Below, piece after piece: positions 16,574 through 21,918 of a DNA stretch of 22,424 nucleotides. Where the stretch lies: positions 1 to 22,424 of the forward strand of contig JBOFLO010000024.1 in NCBI GenBank assembly GCA_051657905.1, given 5' to 3'. The position numbers and the translations under genes were made by a program. The stretch's first letter is position 1, and each line of letters starts with the position of its first letter. The notes beneath the pieces are model-generated. The model worked only from the letters and a program-made list of their open reading frames with translations. It was not told where the DNA came from and made no database searches. The stretch is from JBOFLO01 sp051657905. Lineage in GTDB: Bacteria > Patescibacteriota > Gracilibacteria > UBA1369.

Positions 16574-16888
16574 ATGAGTTTTTGGAATGTAATGGGGTTG
16601 CTCATCATCGCGGTTTTGGCTGTTGGTTTTTATAAAGTATTTAGCAGGTATTTAATGAAGAGGTTGGCTGTTCAGCGAGAGCAAGAAATCCAGAGCGATA
16701 CTCGTTCACTTGCTGAACTTCGTGCGAAAAAGGCCATAATTAAAGAGGAGATGGAGATTGAACCAACGCCTGAACGAGCAGTTCTTTTGAAGGATATTGA
16801 AGAAGGGGAACGTAAATTGAGTGCGTGGATATACGATGATAAGGAGAACCTTTATGAATTAAAAAAAGAAATTAAGAATGACAGATGA
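16574..16888 (+). CDS. cassette 1: small membrane-anchored coiled-coil protein (104 aa)
   Basis: I do not recognise a family. Seen: MSFW start, one N-terminal membrane segment (about 4-20, VMGLLIIAVLAVGFY), a short basic stretch (YLMKRLAVQRE), then about 75 charged residues of heptad-like helix (ELRAKKAIIKEEMEIEPTP, LLKDIEEGERKLSAWIYDD, ENLYELKKEIKNDR). It should sit in the membrane with a cytoplasmic helical tail. The start is ATG 16574 because GGAGG (16564-16568) is five bases upstream; an in-frame TTG at 16562 would overlap that site. It ends in TGA, unlike the housekeeping genes here. It has its own promoter, structured leader and terminator. Confidence 0.75.
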   Translation: MSFWNVMGLLIIAVLAVGFYKVFSRYLMKRLAVQREQEIQSDTRSLAELRAKKAIIKEEMEIEPTPERAVLLKDIEEGERKLSAWIYDDKENLYELKKEIKNDR

Positions 16889-16918
16889 TTCTGTTCAAAA
16901 CTCTCACCTCTAAAACAG

Positions 16919-16970
16919 TCGAGTGAATCGCTCAGAGGTACACATCGTGTGTGCGCTGGGCTTTTCTGTT
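16919..16970 (+). terminator. cassette 1 terminator with conserved internal loop
   Basis: Stem GCTCAG (16930-16935)/CTGGGC (16956-16961), internal loop AGG/CG, upper stem TACACA/TGTGTG, loop TCG, then a T-rich run. The preceding motif TCGAGTGA (16919-16926) is the reverse complement of the leader tail consensus TCACTCGA. GAGTG-AAT-CGCTC (16921-16933) can form an alternative hairpin that uses part of the terminator stem. Confidence 0.8.
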
Positions 16971-17014
16971 TGTGAAAAACTGTGCTCCAAATATTTATTG
17001 TGAATTAGGGTGTC

Positions 17015-17042
17015 TTGACAAATTGCTAAGGTGGCGTATTAT
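17015..17042 (+). promoter_or_regulatory. promoter of cassette 2
   Basis: Consensus -35 TTGACA (17015-17020), 16-bp spacer, -10 TATTAT (17037-17042). One of the best promoter matches in the window; the structured leader starts 8 bp after the -10. Confidence 0.8.
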
Positions 17043-17049
17043 CGTGGAT

Positions 17050-17110
17050 ATTGTATTTTTAGCTGATGTCCATGGTGGGCTGAAGGCTTGATACAATTGT
17101 CACTCGAAAT
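17050..17110 (+). promoter_or_regulatory. structured 5' leader RNA, copy 2
   Basis: P1 ATTGTAT (17050-17056) with ATACAAT (17091-17097); P2 AGCT (17061-17064) with GGCT (17085-17088); P3 GTCCA-TGG-TGGGC (17068-17080). The tail TTGTCACTCGAAA follows (17097-17109). Helix positions match copies 1 and 3, while most paired bases of P3 differ in a compensating way. Confidence 0.7.
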
Positions 17111-17125
17111 TAAGGGGATGAAGAT

Positions 17126-17401
17126 ATGAAACTAAGTGAGAATGAGTCTGATAAAAAAGAAGCTGAGTTGAGGGCGACTCTGGAAAAACTGGAGTATGAA
17201 TTGACTGAATTGCTGTTTTTGAAGGGGGAGCCGAAACAGCAGTTGGAACAATTGCGAGATAAGGTTTCCAGTATCAGAAGTGAGTCAATGCTTCCGGAGA
17301 TGGTTGAGTGTGAATGCTTGAACGTCAAACCAATGAAGCTGCAAACGTTTATTAACACAGTTCTTTCGGATAACTTTTTTGCTGCTCTTAGGAAACTTTG
17401 A
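17126..17401 (+). CDS. cassette 2: small soluble coiled-coil protein (91 aa)
   Basis: No family recognised. Seen: a highly charged N-terminal two-thirds that reads as continuous helix (AELRATLEKLEYELTELLFL, QQLEQLRDKVSSIRSES), then a shorter segment with a Cys-Glu-Cys (EMVECECLNVKPMKL) and a hydrophobic end (TFINTVLSDNFFAALRKL). There is no membrane segment, unlike the neighbours in cassettes 1 and 3. A purine-rich AAGGGG (17112-17117) lies eight bases before ATG 17126. The stop is TGA and overlaps a further ATG (TGATG at 17399) that opens an 11-codon frame. Its own promoter, leader and terminator flank it. A cytoplasmic partner of the two membrane proteins is one inference. Confidence 0.7.
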   Translation: MKLSENESDKKEAELRATLEKLEYELTELLFLKGEPKQQLEQLRDKVSSIRSESMLPEMVECECLNVKPMKLQTFINTVLSDNFFAALRKL

Positions 17402-17440
17402 TGGCCGCCAAGTTGGTCTTAACGTCTTCCTCTTAAATGT

Positions 17441-17491
17441 CGTGGTGATCGCTCAGATGTATACAATAGTGTATGCGCTGAGCTTCTTTTT
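17441..17491 (+). terminator. cassette 2 terminator with conserved internal loop
   Basis: Stem GCTCAG (17451-17456)/CTGAGC (17478-17483), internal loop ATG/CG, upper stem TATACA/TGTATG (pair-preserving change against copies 1 and 3), loop ATAG, then TTCTTTTT. The upstream motif is degenerate here: GTGATCGCTCAG keeps only GTGA of the TCGAGTGA element. Confidence 0.82.
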
Positions 17492-17503
17492 GATGGGCGT
17501 AGA

Positions 17504-17532
17504 TTGACGAAATAGGGGAAATGGGTTACTTT
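17504..17532 (+). promoter_or_regulatory. promoter of cassette 3
   Basis: -35 TTGACG (17504-17509), 17-bp spacer, -10 TACTTT (17527-17532). The structured leader begins 8 bp after the -10, the same distance as in copies 1 (8 bp to 16500, counting inclusively) and 2. Confidence 0.65.
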
Positions 17533-17539
17533 AGCGTCT

Positions 17540-17602
17540 GTTGCATTTTTGGCCGATGCTAAATGGTTTGGCAAAAGGTCAATGTGACTGTCACTCGAAA
17601 AA
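17540..17602 (+). promoter_or_regulatory. structured 5' leader RNA, copy 3
   Basis: P1 GTTGCATT (17540-17547) with AATGTGAC (17581-17588), using two G-U pairs; P2 GGCC (17551-17554) with GGTC (17577-17580); P3 TGCTAAA-TGG-TTTGGCA (17557-17573). The tail CTGTCACTCGAAA follows. P3 keeps the TGG loop of copy 2 with different stem bases. Confidence 0.7.
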
Positions 17603-17615
17603 TAGGAGTTGCTGT

Positions 17616-18197
17616 ATGGATAATTGGATTTTGTTGATTGCGATTGTGGTGATTGTGGCAATTTTGGTGATTTGTCAGAGGCAAATCTTCACTGCGAAAG
17701 AATCAGATACTCCTCCAGCTGGTTTTTTGATTTTGATGAGGATTTGGATAAGAGTGTGTTCAGTGCTAAGCGTAATTTTATTCAGTGTTGGTGCTTTTCT
17801 GGCCGATGTTGAAGTGCCGCCCCTAGTACTATTCACTGCTGCTTTGGCGGTTGGTGGTGGCCTTTTGATAGCAGAATATCGTGATAGGAAATTTCTTTAT
17901 CCCCATTGGAGGAAAATTCGCAGGGCTAGGAAAGAAAAAATTCGCTATGAGAAGTTGATGCCAGTATTACGGAAACAAGAATTGCGAGTAAGCCAACTTT
18001 TGACAGAAAAGACAGAAGTGTATCGTGAGCAGGATGAACTTGCTCATCTACATGGAGAGATTCTCAGATTTCAACAAAAAGATAGTTTTGAAGAGAAAGT
18101 GGGTAGTAAATATTTTGGTGTTGAGGAGGTGAGAATGGAGGAATTTGTTGATTTGGCTGAGCGTGAATTGAAAACTCTTGGTCGTGGCGGCTCTTAA
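17616..18197 (+). CDS. cassette 3: three-pass membrane protein with coiled-coil tail (193 aa)
   Basis: No family recognised. Seen: MDNW start and a first membrane segment at 4-20 (WILLIAIVVIVAILVIC), a second at about 46-63 (RVCSVLSVILFSVGAFLA), a third at about 69-86 (PLVLFTAALAVGGGLLIA), a strongly basic stretch (YRDRKFLYPHWRKIRRARKE) and a charged helical C-terminus (about 105-190, LRVSQLLTEKTEVYREQDEL). The M-x-x-W opening followed by a membrane helix recalls cassette 1. ATG 17616 is chosen because AGGAG (17604-17608) lies seven bases upstream; the frame is open to a TTG at 17541, but that falls inside the leader stem. Stop is TAA. Confidence 0.75.
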   Translation: MDNWILLIAIVVIVAILVICQRQIFTAKESDTPPAGFLILMRIWIRVCSVLSVILFSVGAFLADVEVPPLVLFTAALAVGGGLLIAEYRDRKFLYPHWRKIRRARKEKIRYEKLMPVLRKQELRVSQLLTEKTEVYREQDELAHLHGEILRFQQKDSFEEKVGSKYFGVEEVRMEEFVDLAERELKTLGRGGS

Positions 18198-18202
18198 AAT
18201 AA

Positions 18203-18254
18203 TCGAGCGAATCGCTCAGATGTACACAATAGTGTGTGCCCCTGAGCTTCTTTT
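18203..18254 (+). terminator. cassette 3 terminator with conserved internal loop
   Basis: Stem GCTCAG (18214-18219)/CTGAGC (18242-18247), internal loop ATG/CCC, upper stem TACACA/TGTGTG, loop ATAG, then TTCTTTT. The preceding TCGAGCGA (18203-18210) gives a perfect alternative hairpin GAGCG-AAT-CGCTC (18205-18217) that shares the base GCTC with the terminator stem. Confidence 0.82.
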
Positions 18255-18276
18255 GTGTGTGGTTTTTTGGGCAAAT

Positions 18277-18309
18277 AAAAACCGCTCCTTGTTAAAGGGA
18301 GCGGTTTTT
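18277..18309. terminator. bidirectional terminator between cassette 3 and HU
   Basis: Stem AAAAACCGCTCC (18277-18288) with GGAGCGGTTTTT (18298-18309), an A run on one side and a T run on the other. It serves HU on the minus strand (19 bp past its stop) and is a second stop for cassette 3 on the plus strand. Confidence 0.88.
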
Positions 18310-18327
18310 CTAGGGCGTGTTTAGATA

Positions 18328-18603
18328 CTATCTAACAGCATCCTTCAAAGATTTACCAGCTTTGAAAGCAGGAAGCTTCATTGCAGGGATCTTGATTTTT
18401 TCTCCTGGGTTGCGAGGATTTACACCAGTTCTAGCAGCTCTTTTAGAAACTCTAAAAGTACCGAAACCAGTGATAGTTACATTTTCTCCTTTTTTAAGGG
18501 ATTTTGTAACAGAAGCAAGTACAGCATCCAAAACAGCAGCAGCGTCTTTTTTAGTAACGCCAGCAGCTGTAGCAGCTGAATTAACCAAATCTTGTTTAGT
18601 CAT
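18328..18603 (-). CDS. HU-family DNA-binding protein
   Basis: Small nucleoid protein that dimerises and bends DNA. Seen in 91 residues: MTKQDLVNSAATAAGVTKKD (helical N-terminus), VLDAVLASVTKSLKKGENV, the strand ITGFGTFRVSKRAARTG, the arm region NPRNPGEKIKIPAMKLPAF (the intercalating Pro is in NPRNPGEKI) and KAGKSLKDAV at the end, all as in HU/IHF. The start is ATG 18603; the frame continues to an ATG at 18636, but that lies at the transcription start. The gene stands alone, with its own promoter and a shared terminator. HU and IHF subunits cannot be told apart with confidence; a homodimeric HU is likely. Confidence 0.95.
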   Translation of the reverse strand: MTKQDLVNSAATAAGVTKKDAAAVLDAVLASVTKSLKKGENVTITGFGTFRVSKRAARTGVNPRNPGEKIKIPAMKLPAFKAGKSLKDAVR

Positions 18604-18641
18604 TTTTTTAAAAGTTAAGAAATAGACTTTTAACATGAGCG

Positions 18642-18669
18642 ATTATAGAACTGCGGTTGCGAAATGCAA
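18642..18669 (-). promoter_or_regulatory. sigma70-like promoter of HU
   Basis: Minus strand: -35 TTGCAT (18664-18669), 16-bp spacer, -10 TATAAT (18642-18647). Transcription should start near 18635, giving a leader of about 32 nt ending in an A run and without Shine-Dalgarno. Confidence 0.72.
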
Positions 18670-18921
18670 GTTTTTGTTGATAGGTAAGCTGTTTTAGGCG
18701 GGTTGGGGGTGGTAAGAACGATTAGACAAAGAAAAAATTTCGTGAGAGGGCAGCGGAAAACTGGATTATTGATTTTTTTGATAATTATGCCATTTTTCAA
18801 GTTTTCTAGGTGCTGGAAAGTGTTGTTGTAGGACTGTTTTTCGTGCTTGTCAAATAGAATTTGGGGTGTTTTTGGAAATAAAAGCGGGGGTTTTCGGTTG
18901 TTGGTGGCCAGGATTGCCCTA
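18670..18921. other. intergenic stretch between the HU and surface-protein promoters
   Basis: The gap from the HU start (18603) to the surface-protein start (18981) is 377 bp. Apart from the two promoters at its ends I see no ORF, RNA gene or strong hairpin. It is T- and G-rich on the plus strand and could hold regulatory sites that I cannot identify. Confidence 0.5.
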
Positions 18922-18950
18922 TTGTCTTGGGCGGTTTTTTATGGTAAAAT
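18922..18950 (+). promoter_or_regulatory. sigma70-like extended -10 promoter of the surface protein
   Basis: -35 TTGTCT (18922-18927), 17-bp spacer ending in TGG, -10 TAAAAT (18945-18950). Expected start near 18957, leaving a 24-nt A-rich leader without Shine-Dalgarno before ATG 18981. Confidence 0.72.
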
Positions 18951-18980
18951 ACCTAGATTAAATTCTTTTTCAAAACAAAA

Positions 18981-21767
18981 ATGAAACAGCAGAGAATTAT
19001 GATGGGCCAAAAAATAGTTTTATGGGGAGTGCTGGTTGCCGCAATGCTTTTGATCGGGCAGGTAGTGAATGCCGCCGGTTACTGGCAGTATGAAACACAG
19101 CCTTGTTATGACATAACAGGTCAGTCCACCTCAGTTTTGGTTGGTGGGGTTGATAATTCCGGTGTGATGAATTTTGATGAAACCGGTTTTCATCCACAGT
19201 ATATGGCTTGTGTAAGAACAAGCAGTTTGGATCCTGCGGTTGCTCTTCCAACTCGTTTAGAAGGTTGGGTTTGGAATGATAATTTAGGCTGGATCAGTTT
19301 GTATTGTAATGGTGGAAGTAATTTGGGAGGAAGCTGTGGTGGTATTGATTATCAAGTTAATATTACCGCTACCGGTGGAACTCCTCCGGATTTCACTAAT
19401 GTTACTTTAAACGGTTATGCTTGGGGAGATAATGTCGGATGGATTCAATTTAATGATACTCCGGTGAATTTTCATCAGGTTAGGCCAACAGCCAGTGGTG
19501 TGAATCGTGGTTTGATTACTACGACTAATGGAGTTTCTACGGCTTATGCCTGGGCGGACTCAGTTGGGTGGTTTAATTTAACCGGTATTACATTGTTTTG
19601 GATGAATACTACTACACCTCCGGATATTGAAGTTTGTAGTTCACCGGACTTGGATGCTGATGCGGATTGTGATTGTAATTTAGTAAATTGTGGATTAAGT
19701 GCTGATATTCCTTATGCTGATGATGATCAGTCTTGGGATATTACGGTGAATTTTGAAGATGCTGGTGTACCAGTGGCAGTGGGAAGCATTAATCAAAATT
19801 GTTCTGACTTGGATGAATTGACTCAATCTCCGAATGGCAGACCTTATGCTGCTTGTTTGCAAGTGGCTTGGAATGATTCGGTGGATGTGAATCAAATTAA
19901 TTCAAACAGTCAAACTAATGCGGCCAGCAATCCTTATGGACTCACTTCTCGTCATACTGCAGGTTCTGGTGCGGTGACTAAGGCTTTGAGTTTTAATGAT
20001 TTAGCGAATACTACATTTAGTGTTAGATCAGTTGCTCCAACTTCAGATCAAAATATTACTGATGGATTTGCTAATGAAAGATTTATTTTCCCAGAGAGTG
20101 GAACAATTGGCGGATATAATGTTGCTGCGGCAACCAATGGCGCTAATAATAATTTGAGATTGGATTATTTGAGAGTTTATTTATTCAGATATAGCCCAGA
20201 TGGTGTGACTCCGGGTGAATGTTTGTATGGAACTTTCAATAGTACAACTCGTGATTGTTCAGCTAGAGATTATGTTTCTAATGCTTCACTTGGATTCAAG
20301 CCGGTAGTTGATGTAGCTACTTTGAATCAAGAAAATGGGGCGCAGGATTTGGCCTTTATGCAGCTTTCTCAGGATGAAGAAAAGACTTTGAATTATAGTG
20401 TGAGAAATTATACAGCTCAAGTTTCTGCATTTAATATTGTGGCTAACTTAGGTTTGGCCGATGCGGTGACTGCGGCTTTGTATAGTTTGAATTTCGTTGA
20501 TACGTCGACTAGTTCAAATACTTTTGCCACTCCAACTATGGGAGCGATTACTAAAGTATTGTTAACTTTGATTGATCCGGAAAATCCACCAGATAGTGCT
20601 CCACAAAATTCTCAACCGTATTTATCTTCAGTGGTGAATTATACTTTATCAACTAAGGCAGTGTCTTATTGGTCTAGTAAATTGCCAAGAATTAAAGCTG
20701 GTTTGATTAAGAATCCAGTAGCCTTTGTGAAAGGTAATGTTTATGGAACTGGTATCAATCAAAAAGCTGCGGATGTTACTATTAAGAGTTTGGGTAATAT
20801 TTCTTCTAATTTGAAGAGAGAAGCTGTACTTAGAAATGTTGCTAAATACACATTTGGTAAAAATGTGACTGAAGATACAGGTTCAGTGACAATCAATTTA
20901 AATAATGCTGCTACTTTCTCAGATTTGGATGAATTGGTGGCGGGGAAAGTTTATTATGCTGGACAAGGACCACTGACAATTAACTGTGGAGGTGATTGTA
21001 CTCCGGCGGCGAATTATACATTTATCGTTAATGATGGTTCGATTATCGTTCAATCAAATATTAAGCCAACTGGTAATAATCAAATTGGTTTGATTGCTTT
21101 GAAGGATCTTAGTTCAACTTCTACTGCTCAAGGTAATATGTATGTTCAAGCAAATGTGACTGATATCTGGTCTACACATGCTTACTTGGATAGATTATTG
21201 CTTTCTTGTGATGCAACTTGTTCTATGACTGGTGCTGGGTGGCCAGTGTTTGCGGATGATTTTGACAGACAAGAAAAATTAAAGAATCAATTGAGATATT
21301 TGGGTACAGTTTCCTCATTGAATGGTTTCGGTAATGCGGTATCAACGACTCCAAGAAATGAATTCGGACAAATTGTACAAAAAGTTACTGGTGTTTATCC
21401 GGTGACTACAGGTTCAGGTGCGCCGACTCAATTGGCTAGAGCCAGAACTGCGGATTTGAATTTCTTGAGATATTACGGTCCAGGTTTGGAACTTTGTGCA
21501 TCTACTAATGTGCCGAAAGATCAACAATTAAGTGATCCAGATAATTGTGATCCAGATGCTCCAGGCTATGATATTGATGCGAATCAATTAGCTCCAGCAG
21601 GGGATTTGGTTACTGGTGCTACTGGAACAGGTGCCGTTAAATCAGCTTACTATTCAAGTCAATCAGCTTTGAATACTGAGTATCCGGTTTACTTTGAATA
21701 TCAACCGATTGGGGCGGGGTTGGCGGGGTTTGAGGTTGAGCAAAGTTTTAATCCGTTGAGTCAGTAA
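18981..21767 (+). CDS. large secreted surface protein with aromatic repeats (CPR-type)
   Basis: Probable cell-surface protein, 928 residues. Seen: signal peptide (about 10-31, IVLWGVLVAAMLLIGQVVNA, cleavage near AA-G), then three copies of a short aromatic repeat: GWVWNDNLGWISLYC near 94, GYAWGDNVGWIQFN near 144 and AYAWADSVGWFNLTG near 187, spaced about 45-50 residues. Cys pairs (for example CSSPDLDADADCDCNLVNC) suggest disulfides. The C-terminal third holds YTFIVNDGSIIVQSNI, IGLIALKDLS, GNMYVQANVTDIWSTHAYLD and ARTADLNFLRYYGPG; from memory, similar blocks ('GxIVLKD...GNIYI...YDLNYLRRY') occur in many uncharacterised CPR surface proteins. No C-terminal anchor or sorting motif is seen. It stands as a single transcription unit. 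An S-layer or adhesin-like role is inferred, not shown. Confidence 0.75.
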   Translation: MKQQRIMMGQKIVLWGVLVAAMLLIGQVVNAAGYWQYETQPCYDITGQSTSVLVGGVDNSGVMNFDETGFHPQYMACVRTSSLDPAVALPTRLEGWVWNDNLGWISLYCNGGSNLGGSCGGIDYQVNITATGGTPPDFTNVTLNGYAWGDNVGWIQFNDTPVNFHQVRPTASGVNRGLITTTNGVSTAYAWADSVGWFNLTGITLFWMNTTTPPDIEVCSSPDLDADADCDCNLVNCGLSADIPYADDDQSWDITVNFEDAGVPVAVGSINQNCSDLDELTQSPNGRPYAACLQVAWNDSVDVNQINSNSQTNAASNPYGLTSRHTAGSGAVTKALSFNDLANTTFSVRSVAPTSDQNITDGFANERFIFPESGTIGGYNVAAATNGANNNLRLDYLRVYLFRYSPDGVTPGECLYGTFNSTTRDCSARDYVSNASLGFKPVVDVATLNQENGAQDLAFMQLSQDEEKTLNYSVRNYTAQVSAFNIVANLGLADAVTAALYSLNFVDTSTSSNTFATPTMGAITKVLLTLIDPENPPDSAPQNSQPYLSSVVNYTLSTKAVSYWSSKLPRIKAGLIKNPVAFVKGNVYGTGINQKAADVTIKSLGNISSNLKREAVLRNVAKYTFGKNVTEDTGSVTINLNNAATFSDLDELVAGKVYYAGQGPLTINCGGDCTPAANYTFIVNDGSIIVQSNIKPTGNNQIGLIALKDLSSTSTAQGNMYVQANVTDIWSTHAYLDRLLLSCDATCSMTGAGWPVFADDFDRQEKLKNQLRYLGTVSSLNGFGNAVSTTPRNEFGQIVQKVTGVYPVTTGSGAPTQLARARTADLNFLRYYGPGLELCASTNVPKDQQLSDPDNCDPDAPGYDIDANQLAPAGDLVTGATGTGAVKSAYYSSQSALNTEYPVYFEYQPIGAGLAGFEVEQSFNPLSQ

Positions 21768-21790
21768 AAATAGAAATACTTAAAACTAAT

Positions 21791-21838
21791 GCACCCAGGG
21801 GTTAAATTTAAATTTTAAAACCATGGGTGCATTTTTTT
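21791..21838 (+). terminator. likely terminator of the surface-protein gene
   Basis: Seven-bp GC-rich stem GCACCCA/TGGGTGC enclosing a 26-nt AT-rich loop (21798-21823) that is itself partly self-complementary, followed by a run of seven T. It starts 23 bp after the stop at 21767 and competes with the 34-bp hairpin. Confidence 0.65.
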
Positions 21839-21877
21839 GTTTAATGGTTTTAAAATTTAAATTTAACCCCTGGGTGC
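21791..21877. repeat. perfect 34-bp inverted repeat (terminator region)
   Basis: Left arm 21791-21824 is the exact reverse complement of the right arm 21844-21877, with a 19-bp spacer. The arms begin GCACCCAGGGGTTAAATTTA. The left arm with the spacer also makes a shorter hairpin, GCACCCA (21791-21797)/TGGGTGC (21824-21830) followed by seven T (21832-21838), a usable terminator for the surface protein. The whole repeat lies between two convergent genes and could stop transcription from both sides. Confidence 0.9.
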
Positions 21878-21918
21878 TCTCAGTTACTTTTGATTTATTT
21901 TTTACTGGCTAAGCGGAT

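Noticed and set aside
16886..16978. UGA read as glycine (code 25), extending cassette 1 and 2 proteins
   Set aside because: No long conserved gene here has in-frame UGA, and the extension of cassette 1 would run straight through its terminator hairpin.
16500..17602. Leader RNAs as T-box elements linked to pheST
   Set aside because: They face away from pheST, are far shorter than a T-box and lack its specifier and antiterminator features.
16463..18254. CRISPR array or integron cassette array
   Set aside because: The repeats are long non-coding flanks around real ORFs, not short direct repeats with spacers; the inverted-repeat stems lack integron attC core sites, and no integrase or cas gene is in view.
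16463..18254. Type I toxin-antitoxin loci
   Set aside because: Small membrane proteins with structured leaders invite this idea, but the proteins are longer than usual type I toxins, and no antisense promoter opposite the leaders was recognised.
18604..18980. tRNA or small RNA gene in the HU-surface protein gap
   Set aside because: I found no cloverleaf, CCA end, or promoter-terminator pair inside the gap.
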